Of a stretch of DNA of 64,000 bases, positions 25,948 to 34,573 are shown in pieces. Made by a program: the position numbers and the translations under genes. The notes under the pieces are model-generated. The model ran no database searches, was not told where the DNA came from, and worked only from the letters and a program-made list of their open reading frames with translations. Position 1 is the stretch's first letter. Each line of letters begins with the position of its first letter. Origin of the DNA: an uncultured Clostridia bacterium (GTDB lineage: Bacteria; Bacillota; Clostridia; Christensenellales; Borkfalkiaceae); assembly GCA_949290575.1 (NCBI GenBank), contig CASESJ010000005.1, positions 62,001 to 126,000 of the forward strand, read 5' to 3'.

Positions 25948-26898
25948 ATGGAGACAGCTGTATTTTTATTTCTCGGCTTTCTTGAAGCCGGCAAGACAAA
26001 ATTCATACAGGAGACGCTCGAAGACCCCAGAATGGAGAACGGAGAGCGCACTCTTTTATTAATCTGCGAAGAGGGCATAGAGGAATACGACACGGCAAAG
26101 TTTGCCGTAAAGAACGTAGCCGTCGAGGTTATCGAGGACAAGGACAGGCTCAACACCTATAACCTAGAATATCTCACACGCAAGCACAGGGCGCAGCGCG
26201 TCGTCGTGGAGTACAACGGCACATGGCTGCTGCAGGATTTCTTCGCCGCAATGCCCGAAAGCTGGGCGATAAACCAGATGATGACCTTCTTCGACGCAGG
26301 CACGTTCTTAAGCTATAACCAGAACATGCGCCAGCTCGTCTATGACAAGATAGCCATGACGCAGATGGTAGTATTCAACAGGTTCAGGGGCGAAATGAGC
26401 AAGGAGGAATTCCACAAAGTCGTGCGCGCCATCTCGCGCAGAACGGATATCGTGTACGAATATATCGGCGGCAAAGCCGAATTCGACGACATAGAAGACC
26501 CCCTGCCCTACGACCTGGACGCGCCCGTCGTAGAGATAGACGACAGAGATTTCGCGCTGTTTTACAGCGATTTAAACGAAAACACGGGCAAATATATCGG
26601 TAAGACGGTAAAATTCAAGGGTATGGCGGCAGTTTCAAAAAAAGTGCCCGAAGGGTTTATAGTGATAGGCAGGTACATTATGACCTGCTGCGAGGCGGAC
26701 ATTGCCTATGACGGGTTCGCGCTCAGAACCAACGGGCTGATTGCCGACGCAAAGACAAAGGACTGGCTGACGGTAACCGCAAAGATAGGCTACGAATACA
26801 ACGCCGTCTATCGCGGAAAGGGTCCCGTACTCGACGCGATTGCCGTTGAAAGGTCCGCTCCCCTGCCTCCCGACAAGGTTGTGGCTACATTCTATTGA
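25948..26898 (+). CDS. CobW-like P-loop protein fused to a TIGR03943/DUF1980-type domain
   Basis: The start is the ATG after AAGGA, giving 316 residues. The N-terminal half has a P-loop GFLEAGKT at residues 10-17 and resembles CobW GTPases, but it lacks the CxCC metal motif. The C-terminal ~100 residues (GKTVKFKGMAAVSKKVPEGF, then RYIMTCCEADIAYDGF) resemble the C-terminal domain of YcgQ/TIGR03943 proteins with the TCCxAD signature. Those proteins are partners of the YcgR-type permeases near zinc chaperones. The fusion and the neighbouring His-rich chaperone suggest metal trafficking. Confidence 0.85.
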   Translation: METAVFLFLGFLEAGKTKFIQETLEDPRMENGERTLLLICEEGIEEYDTAKFAVKNVAVEVIEDKDRLNTYNLEYLTRKHRAQRVVVEYNGTWLLQDFFAAMPESWAINQMMTFFDAGTFLSYNQNMRQLVYDKIAMTQMVVFNRFRGEMSKEEFHKVVRAISRRTDIVYEYIGGKAEFDDIEDPLPYDLDAPVVEIDDRDFALFYSDLNENTGKYIGKTVKFKGMAAVSKKVPEGFIVIGRYIMTCCEADIAYDGFALRTNGLIADAKTKDWLTVTAKIGYEYNAVYRGKGPVLDAIAVERSAPLPPDKVVATFY

Positions 26899-26930
26899 TT
26901 GAGCGCATTTCAACGCATTGATTTGATAAT

Positions 26931-26971
26931 AAAATACAGCGGCGCGCAGAGACTGCGCGCCGCTGTATTTT
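26931..26971. terminator. bidirectional terminator
   Basis: A 19-bp stem AAAATACAGCGGCGCGCAG and its complement around AGA, with T-runs on both strands. It lies between convergent genes. Confidence 0.85.
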
Positions 26972-27013
26972 TCTGCCGCGCCGCCGCAGGCGCAGATGCC
27001 GATATTTTTGCAT

Positions 27014-27047
27014 AAAAAAACGCCGCCGCGCTGACAGCGCGGCGGCG
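27014..27047 (-). terminator. terminator of the DUF2188 gene
   Basis: A 12-bp stem CGCCGCCGCGCT / AGCGCGGCGGCG is followed on the minus strand by seven T. It lies just past the stop codon. Confidence 0.85.
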
Positions 27048-27061
27048 AAAATCATTTACGA

Positions 27062-27598
27062 TTACTTTTTGCTATGATATGTAAGCCTGCGGAAAGTGCC
27101 GTCCTCCTTGTGGATGACAATCTTCGCCTCCTGATTTTCGGCAAGTTTCTTTGCAAAATCTATCGCTTCGAGCTGCGTGAAGAAGAGCTTTATCGCCCTC
27201 GAGCCTCCCGCCATCTTGACCTGCCACCTGCCGTCGCTCTTGCGCTTGGAGACGTGATAGGTCTTGTTTGCGGGCTGAGCCTGAGTTCTGACTTCCTCTT
27301 TATCCTCCGCCTTAACCTCTGCCTGAGCCTTTGCAGGCTGTTCCTTTGCAGGTTTTTCCTCTTCAGACTGTTCCTCTGTTGCGGAAGTCTTTGCAGGTTC
27401 TTCTTTCTTTTCGACCACGGGAACGGGCTGTTCCTCGGACACCGCCTCAACTTCTTCTTCGTCTGCCGACGACGCCTTCCCGCGCTTTACAGCCAGAACG
27501 ATTATTGTGATGATTATAGCTATTAAAAGTATTGCGCCCACGCAGGCCATCCAGCCCCACTGAACGAACCATTCGGGTAATGCGGCAAGTATATTCAT
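27062..27598 (-). CDS. single-pass membrane protein with C-terminal DUF2188 domain
   Basis: This 178-residue protein has one membrane helix at about residues 17-38 (GAILLIAIIITIIVLAVKRG). A long Glu/Lys/Ala/Pro linker with EEQP and AKEQPAK repeats covers about 42-110. The C-terminal domain (TYHVSKRKSDGRWQVKMAGG, then AIDFAKKLAENQEAKIVIHK) is DUF2188. That domain is also found alone in many bacteria, and its function is not established. The linker may span part of the cytoplasm or cell wall, depending on topology. Confidence 0.85.
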   Translation of the reverse strand: MNILAALPEWFVQWGWMACVGAILLIAIIITIIVLAVKRGKASSADEEEVEAVSEEQPVPVVEKKEEPAKTSATEEQSEEEKPAKEQPAKAQAEVKAEDKEEVRTQAQPANKTYHVSKRKSDGRWQVKMAGGSRAIKLFFTQLEAIDFAKKLAENQEAKIVIHKEDGTFRRLTYHSKK

Positions 27599-27628
27599 AT
27601 AGTTTACCTCTTATATTTTATTGATTAA

Positions 27629-27658
27629 ATTATAAATCATATGCGCGAAAATTGTCAA
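27629..27658 (-). promoter_or_regulatory. promoter of the DUF2188 gene
   Basis: Minus strand: TTGACA, 18 bases, TATAAT. Confidence 0.7.
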
Positions 27659-27712
27659 GCGGTTGGGGAAAAATTGACAGATAACCCGCATATATGCGCG
27701 ACATAACGTCTG

Positions 27713-28939
27713 TCAGTACGAGAGCAGTTCGTCGTAGACTTTTACGGCGAATTTGTCCGTCATGCCAGAGATGAAATCTATGACCGCCTGCGCATACACG
27801 ACGGGCGAGGACAGCCTTGCGTAAATTTTATTGTTCAGACAGCGCGCAGAAAGCTCCCCGAGCTCGCCCCGCGGCACAACAGAGCCGTCGCAGTGCTTTG
27901 CGAGGTGCAAGGCAAAGGACGAGCACAGCTCGGGATAGTCCGCCCTGCTCTCGCTCACCCGAAAGAGCGTATCCTCGCCCCTGTACATATCGAAGAGCGC
28001 GCCGAAGATGCTGTTTATAGCCAGTTCGGCATAGCGTTGATAGTGCTCGAAGCGCGGGCTCTTGTAAATTCTTCTGTAATTGAAGTCTTTTATCGCCTTA
28101 AGCTTATCGTATGCCTCGGGCGAGAGCACTATGCCGTCCGACGGCGAGGAATTGCGACATATGTCCAGAATGAGCCCGTGCATTATGACGGTGGTGTTGA
28201 CCGCGCCGTCCGCCCGCGACATATCTGCGAGTTCCTCTTTGCCCTCGTCGTCAATGAAGCCGAGCGCGAGGGCATCCTCTATATCCCTGCCGATATAGGC
28301 GATTTTGTCGGAAATTTTTACAACGCACCCCTCCCACGTGGCGGGAGCATACGCCCCGGGGCTGTCGAAGAGGGCTAAATCTATGAGCTCCCTGCGGGGA
28401 GAAAGTCCGTTTTCGTCCACCTCGCCGCAGTGCGAGATTATGCCGTCGCGCACGGCGTAAGTCAAATTGAGGTTGCGAAGATTTTTAAAGTTGTCCTCTA
28501 AGAGCTCCACGCTGTCGACGAGGCGCAGACCGTTGCGCTCGTGCCAGAACTTCTGAGCGGTATATTTTCCGCTGATTTGCGAAATCACGCTCTCGCCGTA
28601 GTGTCCGAAGGGCGCGTGTCCGAGGTCGTGCCCGAAGGCTATCGCCTGCGTAAGTTCGTCGTTCAGCCCGAGATATTTTGCTATGGTGTTGCTCACCGAT
28701 TCCACGTGAGCCACGTGCTCGAGGCGGGTGCAGACGTGGTCGTTATCGACATTGAAAAAGACCTGCGTCTTGTGCTTGAGCCGTCTGAACGCCATGCTGT
28801 GAAGTATGCGCGTATAGTCGCGCGAGAAGACAGAGCGTATCTCGTCGGGACGGGAATAGAGCTCTTCGGGTCGCGCCGAAAGTTCAGCCGCGTCCCTGCG
28901 CCTGTCCGCGGCGACGTCTTGGAATGAATTTCTTGCCAT
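27713..28939 (-). CDS. dgt: deoxyguanosinetriphosphate triphosphohydrolase-like HD protein
   Basis: The enzyme family cleaves dNTPs to deoxynucleosides and tripolyphosphate. The 408-residue frame from MARNSFQDVAADRRRDAAEL carries the N-terminal HSMAFRRLKHKTQVF block. The HD metal motif follows in order: TRLEHVAHV, AFGHDLGHAPFGH and a later Asp (ISDKIAYIGRDIEDA). An ATG 21 bases upstream is also in frame; neither start has a clear binding site. Copies of a short hairpin repeat lie just upstream. Confidence 0.92.
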   Translation of the reverse strand: MARNSFQDVAADRRRDAAELSARPEELYSRPDEIRSVFSRDYTRILHSMAFRRLKHKTQVFFNVDNDHVCTRLEHVAHVESVSNTIAKYLGLNDELTQAIAFGHDLGHAPFGHYGESVISQISGKYTAQKFWHERNGLRLVDSVELLEDNFKNLRNLNLTYAVRDGIISHCGEVDENGLSPRRELIDLALFDSPGAYAPATWEGCVVKISDKIAYIGRDIEDALALGFIDDEGKEELADMSRADGAVNTTVIMHGLILDICRNSSPSDGIVLSPEAYDKLKAIKDFNYRRIYKSPRFEHYQRYAELAINSIFGALFDMYRGEDTLFRVSESRADYPELCSSFALHLAKHCDGSVVPRGELGELSARCLNNKIYARLSSPVVYAQAVIDFISGMTDKFAVKVYDELLSY

Positions 28940-28950
28940 AATATGTATTT

Positions 28951-29048
28951 GCGGGCACATATCCCCGCACGTTTGCCTTTCGCGGGCACATATCCCCGCG
29001 CAAAAGCATTTTTCAGCCCATTAAGCATTGACAGGCACATATGCGCCC
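28951..29048. repeat. cluster of GCGGGCACATATCCCCGC repeats
   Basis: There are two exact 18-base copies (28951-28968 and 28982-28999) and one degenerate copy (29032-29048). Each can fold as GCGGG / CCCGC. A 19-base part of the second copy recurs near 61.48 kb. Confidence 0.7.
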
Positions 29049-29049
29049 G

Positions 29050-30228
29050 TCAGCGCGCATTTTTGAGTATGTTGTATATATCCTTTTCGTAGAGCACCTT
29101 TGCGTTGCCCTTTTTGCCTCCGCCCGAGAGGGCGCATTTTTTTGCCATATCGGCAAACTCCTCCTCTGTAGGGCAGACGCCCAGCTCTCTGAGACTGACG
29201 GGCATGCCGATTTCGGTCAGGAAGTCGCAGAATTTATCTATGCCCTCCCTTGCAATGCCCTCGCGAGTGCCGCTGGGACGGACGCCCATCACGTGCAAGG
29301 CGAACAGATAGAAGCGGTCAATGCAGTCGGCATAGACGTATTCCGCCCACGCGCGCCAGACTGCCGCAAGCCCCGCGCCGTGCGCAACGTCGTAAAGTCC
29401 GCCCAGCTCGTGCTCTATGCCGTGCACTGCCCAGTCGCCGCCGCTGTTGCCGCAGCCCGTAAGTCCGTTGTGAGAGAGGGACGACGCCCACATTATCTCG
29501 GCGCGCGCGTCGTAGTCCGTCGGGCTCTTGACAAGCCTGCGCGCGTTTGCTATGACCGTGCGCATGAGCCCCTCGGCGAGAGCGTCGGTTATAGCCATAT
29601 TCCCGCCGTTGGTGAAATACCTCTCCATAGTGTGCATGAGTATGTCCGTACAGCCGCACGCCGTCTGGTATGCCGAGACGGTGAACGTCAGCTCGGGATT
29701 TAATATCGCAAACACGGGACGGGCATAATTCGTGTTGCACGAACGCTTGAGCGCGCCGTCCTCCTTGGTTATGACAGATGAGTTGCTCATCTCGCTGCCC
29801 GCGGCGGATATCGTCAGCACTACGCCTATCGGCATGCAGGCGCAGGGCTTTCTCTTTCCCTCGTAAAAATCCCACACGTCGCCGTCGTTTTTAAGCCCGT
29901 AGCCTATCGCCTTTGCGCTGTCGATTACCGAGCCTCCGCCGACTGCGAGAATGAAGTCCACGCCCTCTCTTCTGCACAGTTCAATGCCCTCGTAAACGAG
30001 CGAGAGCCTCGGGTTGGGTCTGACGCCGCCCAGCTCCGTCCACTCCGCACCCGCCTCGCGAAGAGCCGAACGGCATATCGCAAGCACGCCGCTCCTCTCC
30101 GCGCTGCCTCCGCCGAAGTGAAGAAGCACTTTTTTGCAGCCGCTCTCCTTCAGATAGGTAGCGAGCATGCTTAAACTCTGTCTGCCGAACGCAACTTTCG
30201 TCGGCGCAAAATATTCAAAATCGTACAT
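29050..30228 (-). CDS. iron-containing alcohol dehydrogenase, butanol dehydrogenase type
   Basis: The start is the ATG after GGGGGT, giving 392 residues (MYDFEYFAPTKVAFGRQSLS). The NAD(P)-binding GGGSVIDSAKAIG is at about residues 89-101. The metal ligands are visible as the Asp and His of CTDILMHTMERYF and the histidines of AVHGIEHELGGLYDVAHGAG. It reduces aldehydes to alcohols, or the reverse, using NAD(P)H. Proteins of this type (BdhA/YqhD-like) serve fermentation or aldehyde removal. It is divergent from asparaginase, with an operator-like dyad over its start site. Confidence 0.95.
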   Translation of the reverse strand: MYDFEYFAPTKVAFGRQSLSMLATYLKESGCKKVLLHFGGGSAERSGVLAICRSALREAGAEWTELGGVRPNPRLSLVYEGIELCRREGVDFILAVGGGSVIDSAKAIGYGLKNDGDVWDFYEGKRKPCACMPIGVVLTISAAGSEMSNSSVITKEDGALKRSCNTNYARPVFAILNPELTFTVSAYQTACGCTDILMHTMERYFTNGGNMAITDALAEGLMRTVIANARRLVKSPTDYDARAEIMWASSLSHNGLTGCGNSGGDWAVHGIEHELGGLYDVAHGAGLAAVWRAWAEYVYADCIDRFYLFALHVMGVRPSGTREGIAREGIDKFCDFLTEIGMPVSLRELGVCPTEEEFADMAKKCALSGGGKKGNAKVLYEKDIYNILKNAR

Positions 30229-30238
30229 ATTTACCCCC

Positions 30239-30259
30239 GTTATCAATTATCCTGATAAC
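30239..30259. promoter_or_regulatory. operator-like inverted repeat
   Basis: GTTATCA, seven bases, TGATAAC. It lies just downstream of the alcohol dehydrogenase -10 box and over the expected start site, a repressor position. Confidence 0.55.
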
Positions 30260-30262
30260 TGA

Positions 30263-30291
30263 ATTATACACCATACTTTGGCAATATTCAA
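30263..30291 (-). promoter_or_regulatory. promoter of the alcohol dehydrogenase
   Basis: Minus strand: TTGAAT, 17 bases, TATAAT. Confidence 0.75.
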
Positions 30292-30298
30292 TAGCAGG

Positions 30299-30327
30299 TT
30301 GACATATTGCGCGGGCAAAAGTATAAT
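30299..30327 (+). promoter_or_regulatory. promoter of asparaginase
   Basis: Perfect TTGACA and TATAAT hexamers 17 bases apart, about 20 bases before the start codon. Confidence 0.85.
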
Positions 30328-30345
30328 ATTCGCAGCGAGGATTAA

Positions 30346-31371
30346 ATGAAAAAGAAGATATTTGTCATTTTTACGGGCGGAACGATAGGCAGCGCGAGCG
30401 CGGACGGTCGCGTAGGGCTTGACGGCAGCTCTAAAAGAAAGCTGATACAGATGTACAACGCGGCGCGCGGCGAAGACGTGCAGTTTATCTGCTCTTCGCC
30501 CGTCAATATGCTGAGCGAAAACGTGGCAAAAGAACACCTTTACGCCATACGCGACGAAGTAAGACGCCTCGATTTTTCCGCCGCGGACGGAATAATCATC
30601 ACCCACGGCACAGACTCTCTGTGCATAAACGCGCACTATCTTTCCCTCGCTCTGCGAGACGTTCCCCTGCCTGTAGTGCTTGTGTCCTCCCTCTTCCCGC
30701 TGGACGATAAGAGGCAGAACGGACTGACAAACTTTATAGCCGCCGTCGACTTCATCGAAAAGGCAAAGGCTCGCGGCGTATTCGTGAGCTTTGCAAACGA
30801 GGCGGACAGACCCCTCATTCACCTCGCGGGCAGACTTACCTTCTGCGACCAGCTTACGGGTTACTATCACAGCGTTAAGGATATTCCCCTCGCCGAAGTA
30901 AAGGACGGGTGCGTAAAATTCATTTCCTCCCCCCTCAACCCCGACGAGAGCGTGCTGAACGCCCCCGGCGTGCCTGCAGGCGGAAAAATCTGCGACAATG
31001 TAATGCTGATTACCGCCCGTTCGCTGCTCAATTTCGGGCTCTACGACTTCGACAGAACGCGCCCCGCCGCTGTAATCGTGGAGACCTACCACAGCGGAAC
31101 GGTATGCACCGAGGGGAATGAACTCAATTTTATAAAGTTTGCAAATTACTGCCGCGAGAGGGGCGTAGCCGTCATACTCTCGCCCATAGACAGCGGCGCG
31201 AACGTGTACGCGAGCATGTCCGATCTGCCCGACAATGTAATCGCGGCAAAAGACGAGTGTCTCGAGAGCGCGACAGCCAAGGTCATGTGCGCGCTGGGCG
31301 ACGGACTTGGGGCGGACGCGTACCTCACAAGAGACATTGCGTTTGAAAAACTCAGAAGGCATCATGACTAA
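30346..31371 (+). CDS. L-asparaginase
   Basis: This 341-residue enzyme hydrolyses asparagine to aspartate and ammonia. The first catalytic threonine is in FTGGTIGS (residues 9-16) and the second catalytic pair is in THGTDSL (about 86-92). The two-domain length is normal. There is no signal peptide, so it is cytoplasmic (type I-like). The last codons overlap the GrpB-like gene by eight bases. RBS is weak (GAGG), but the promoter is strong. Confidence 0.94.
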   Translation: MKKKIFVIFTGGTIGSASADGRVGLDGSSKRKLIQMYNAARGEDVQFICSSPVNMLSENVAKEHLYAIRDEVRRLDFSAADGIIITHGTDSLCINAHYLSLALRDVPLPVVLVSSLFPLDDKRQNGLTNFIAAVDFIEKAKARGVFVSFANEADRPLIHLAGRLTFCDQLTGYYHSVKDIPLAEVKDGCVKFISSPLNPDESVLNAPGVPAGGKICDNVMLITARSLLNFGLYDFDRTRPAAVIVETYHSGTVCTEGNELNFIKFANYCRERGVAVILSPIDSGANVYASMSDLPDNVIAAKDECLESATAKVMCALGDGLGADAYLTRDIAFEKLRRHHD

Positions 31372-31954
31372 GCGACTGGAAGACATGACGCTCGAGGAGC
31401 TGTGGCAGCTCTTTCCCATAAGTCTTGTGCCGCACGACGAGAGATGGAAGGACATGTTTGCGCGGGAAAGGCGGCGGATTGCTGGCTTTCTGACCGCAAG
31501 ACCCGTGCGCATAAGTCACATAGGCAGCACTGCATTGGACGGCATATATGCCAAGGATATTGTGGATATTCTCGTCGAAGTACCCGAGGACGCGTCCTTT
31601 GAAAGGTGCGCAGGCGAGCTGTCGCGCAACGGATACATTCTGATGTCCGCGCAGCAGAACAGAATGTCGTTCAACAGGGGATACACTCCCGAGGGCTTTG
31701 CCGAGGAGGTGTTTCACCTGCACTTACGGCGCACGGGCGACAACGACGAACTGTATTTCCGCGACTATCTCTCCCTCTTCCCCGACTGCGCGAAAGAGTA
31801 CGAAAAATTAAAACTTTCGCTGTGCGAAGAGTACCGCCACGACCGCGACGGCTACACCTCGGCAAAGGGCGATTTCGTGCGGGCGACGACGCTTAAAGCC
31901 AGAGAGCTTCTGGGCGGAAAATACGACGGCACGGACGAGGGCTTTATCCTCTGA
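31364..31954 (+). CDS. GrpB/UPF0157 family nucleotidyltransferase-like protein
   Basis: This is a 196-residue protein starting MTKRLEDMTLEELWQLFPIS. The GrpB core is visible as LVPHDERWKDMFARERRRIA, the nucleotidyltransferase-like HIGSTALDGIYAKDIVDILV with GST and paired Asp residues, and then EVFHLHLRRTGD. Substrates of this family are not settled; some members add nucleotides or act near CoA metabolism. Its start lies inside the asparaginase end, so the two genes are co-translated. Confidence 0.92.
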   Translation: MTKRLEDMTLEELWQLFPISLVPHDERWKDMFARERRRIAGFLTARPVRISHIGSTALDGIYAKDIVDILVEVPEDASFERCAGELSRNGYILMSAQQNRMSFNRGYTPEGFAEEVFHLHLRRTGDNDELYFRDYLSLFPDCAKEYEKLKLSLCEEYRHDRDGYTSAKGDFVRATTLKARELLGGKYDGTDEGFIL

Positions 31955-31976
31955 AGAAAACAACTCAAATCAGGGC

Positions 31977-32014
31977 GCGCCCGCGCAGCTTTCAGCTGCG
32001 CGGGCGCATTTTTT
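31977..32014 (+). terminator. terminator of the asparaginase-GrpB operon
   Basis: A 14-bp stem GCGCCCGCGCAGCT / AGCTGCGCGGGCGC around TTC, followed by ATTTTTT. Confidence 0.9.
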
Positions 32015-32037
32015 ACTTTACCCCTATTCCGAACGCA

Positions 32038-32076
32038 CAGAAAGCCGCCGCGCAGAAACTCTGCGCGGCGGCTTTC
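32038..32076 (-). terminator. terminator of the YhaO-YhaN operon
   Basis: A 16-bp stem AAAGCCGCCGCGCAGA / TCTGCGCGGCGGCTTT lies between the convergent genes, close to the minus-strand stop codon. Confidence 0.75.
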
Positions 32077-32086
32077 TTGAAAATAT

Positions 32087-34573
32087 TTAATTCATTCTGC
32101 GGCTCTCGTGACAGCAGAAGTAGACAATCTGCCTCGATACCGAGAGCTTTGCAACCAGCTTTGCCGCCCTTGAGAGGTGATCCTCGTCGAGGTCGCAGAA
32201 GGGGTCGTCCATTACGATAAAGGGCAGATCGTCGCCGAAGATATTATCTATCAGCGCGAGACGGAAACAGAACGCGACTACGGCGCGCTGTCCCGACGAC
32301 AGATGGTCGTCGGTGCGGTACATGCCGCCCTCCTCGTAGGTAATGGTGAAATTTCTGTCCATGCTCACCTCGCCGCCGAGCACGCTCTTCAGCTCCTCGG
32401 CATAAGTGGCGAACCTGTCGCGTATGGGCGCGACGTATTTATCGTTGAGCGAACGCTCGGCAAGGTGCAGGAACTCGCCCGCAGCGACGTAGCAGGAATA
32501 TCTCTTTTTGCACTCCTCGAGCTCCTCCTGCGCGTTTCTGAGCGCGTTGGTTTTTTCCGATAGTGCCTCGGCGTGCGCCTCGTCAGCGTTTATCTGACTG
32601 CTGATAACCGCCTCGCGCGAGCGAAGCGCGCCCAGCTCCTGCGCGGCGGACGCCGCGCCGTCCTCAGAAGGACGGACCTTCAGCGAGTTGGCTCTTGCAA
32701 ACTCCTCCGCGTTCTTCTTTGCCTGAGCGCGGTCGGCAATGAGGCGTTCGCGCTCGGATATGTCCGCACGGATTTTTGATGAGGCGTTGGCATACGACAT
32801 TCCCGAAAGATTGCAGCGGATGAGAATTCCGTCCGCAGCCGCCTCCAGACCGTCGAGCTCGCCCTTGAGCGCAGCCACCGCCGCGCGCGACGCGGAACGC
32901 TTGCTCTTCAGCGTTGCATACTGTCCCGCGCGGGAGCGCAACTCCGAAAGACGACTTTGAATATCGCCCGTCAGATTGTAGGGCGAAAGGAATTTTTCCA
33001 CCTCTTCTTCGAGAGCCTTTATACTCTTCTTTCTGTCGGACAGCGCGCTCTCTCTTTGGGCATTTTCAGCCCTGAGAGCGCGGTATTCGGTAAGATTTTC
33101 TTTCAGTCGGGCAAAGGCATACTCCGTGCCGTTGCTCATATCGACGCCGTAAGACGACAGAAAATCTTTTACCTTCTGCTCCTCGTCGCCGTCCGTCCGC
33201 TCCGAGGCGCGCTTTCTCGCATAAATCCACGTCGCCGCCGTCGCAATGAGCAGAGCTCCCGCAACGCACAGCATCACTATGCCGAAGGACGTCTGCGAGA
33301 GCGCGAACAGCACCGCTCCGCACGCCGCGCATGCGAGCGCGAGCACTAAAGCGGTCATATTTGCGCGCCTGTATCCCGCCTGTCCCTCGGGGGCGGAGTT
33401 GAGCTCCTTAATGCGCCCGACCGACTGCGCGCAGTCGTCCATCTGCTCGTCCGTCGGCTCGCCCGAAGCGAACTGCGAGCAAAGTTTTTCGTAGTGGCTG
33501 TCGCCCTGCGCCTCCGCCGCCTCCGCATAAACCCTCTCGGCGGTAAGCCTGCCCGCCTTTTCGCTCATCTCGTCTATGAGCGCGCTCCCGGGCGCGCTGC
33601 CGCCGAAGAAGCTCTCCAGTTCGGCAAGGCGGGCGTTCTCCCCCTCGCTCAGCTGTCCCGAGGATATCTTTGCATTGAGTTCCGCCTGCCTGAGCACCGC
33701 GCCGTTCAGCTCCGCCGCGTCGCGCTCGGTAGGCATGCCTGCGGGATATGCGCCCTCTATCTCGGCAATTCTCTGCCCCGCCTTTTCCGCCGCGGCATTG
33801 TAGTCGTCAAACCGCGCCCACTTCTGCCTTAGCTCGGCAAGCTTGTTGTAATCTGCCTCCTGCGCCTCGAGCGAGGATATCTTTGCCCTGACGGCGTTGA
33901 GCTCGGCATATTTTTCGTCCAGCGCGGCAGAAATTCTTTCACCCTCGGCTATGTCCAGCCGACAGCGTTTAATCTCCTCCTCGAGCTCGGCAATTCTGCC
34001 CTTGCCGCCGCGCATCTTCAGCTTTTTTGCCGCCCTGTCGAGCGCGGCAACCGCGTCCTCGAGCGAGGTCTCGCCGTCATTGAGCGCGAAATAGTCGTTG
34101 AGCTTTGCGTTTATGCTGCCCGTAGAGGTCAGCTCGCTCCTGTCCGAATTGAAAAAGAGTGTGCGCGCAAAGGACAGCTCGTCCAGACCGAAGACTATCT
34201 CGCCAAGCTCCCTTCCCGCAGAGAGAAGGGACGCGAACTTATTGCAGGGCGAACCGTTTTCATATATGCGCAGCTCGTCGCCCGATTTGGACTTGCCGAA
34301 CAGCCTCTCTATGCGGTAGGTGCTGCCCCTGTATTCAAATGTGAGATTGCCGCCGAAGTTGCCGCCCGAGAATGGACGGAAGTGTCTGCGCTCGTTGAAT
34401 TTGGAATTTGTCGCGTCGGCGGGCAGACCGTAGAACATAGCCTTTATGAACGAGGCGAGCGTTGACTTGCCCATTCCGTTGCTGCTGTAAATCTGATTGA
34501 ACCCGACCGAGAAATTGTAGTTTGCATTGCTCAGCGAGCCGTAATTTTCTATGTGACAAGAAATGAGTTTCAC
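32087..34573 (-). CDS. YhaN/SbcC-like AAA ATPase with coiled coil and membrane segments
   Basis: This is an 828-residue SMC/Rad50-like ATPase. The Walker A motif SNGMGKST is at residues 31-38. The C-terminal signature LSSGQR is followed by Walker B (IVMDDPFCDLDEDH). Long helical coiled coils lie on both sides of a central hydrophobic pair (about residues 409-452, LVLALACAACGAVLFALSQT), which suggests membrane contact as in YhaN. It overlaps the end of the SbcD-like gene as ATGA, so they form a nuclease-ATPase complex likely involved in DNA end processing. Confidence 0.92.
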   Translation of the reverse strand: MKLISCHIENYGSLSNANYNFSVGFNQIYSSNGMGKSTLASFIKAMFYGLPADATNSKFNERRHFRPFSGGNFGGNLTFEYRGSTYRIERLFGKSKSGDELRIYENGSPCNKFASLLSAGRELGEIVFGLDELSFARTLFFNSDRSELTSTGSINAKLNDYFALNDGETSLEDAVAALDRAAKKLKMRGGKGRIAELEEEIKRCRLDIAEGERISAALDEKYAELNAVRAKISSLEAQEADYNKLAELRQKWARFDDYNAAAEKAGQRIAEIEGAYPAGMPTERDAAELNGAVLRQAELNAKISSGQLSEGENARLAELESFFGGSAPGSALIDEMSEKAGRLTAERVYAEAAEAQGDSHYEKLCSQFASGEPTDEQMDDCAQSVGRIKELNSAPEGQAGYRRANMTALVLALACAACGAVLFALSQTSFGIVMLCVAGALLIATAATWIYARKRASERTDGDEEQKVKDFLSSYGVDMSNGTEYAFARLKENLTEYRALRAENAQRESALSDRKKSIKALEEEVEKFLSPYNLTGDIQSRLSELRSRAGQYATLKSKRSASRAAVAALKGELDGLEAAADGILIRCNLSGMSYANASSKIRADISERERLIADRAQAKKNAEEFARANSLKVRPSEDGAASAAQELGALRSREAVISSQINADEAHAEALSEKTNALRNAQEELEECKKRYSCYVAAGEFLHLAERSLNDKYVAPIRDRFATYAEELKSVLGGEVSMDRNFTITYEEGGMYRTDDHLSSGQRAVVAFCFRLALIDNIFGDDLPFIVMDDPFCDLDEDHLSRAAKLVAKLSVSRQIVYFCCHESRRMN

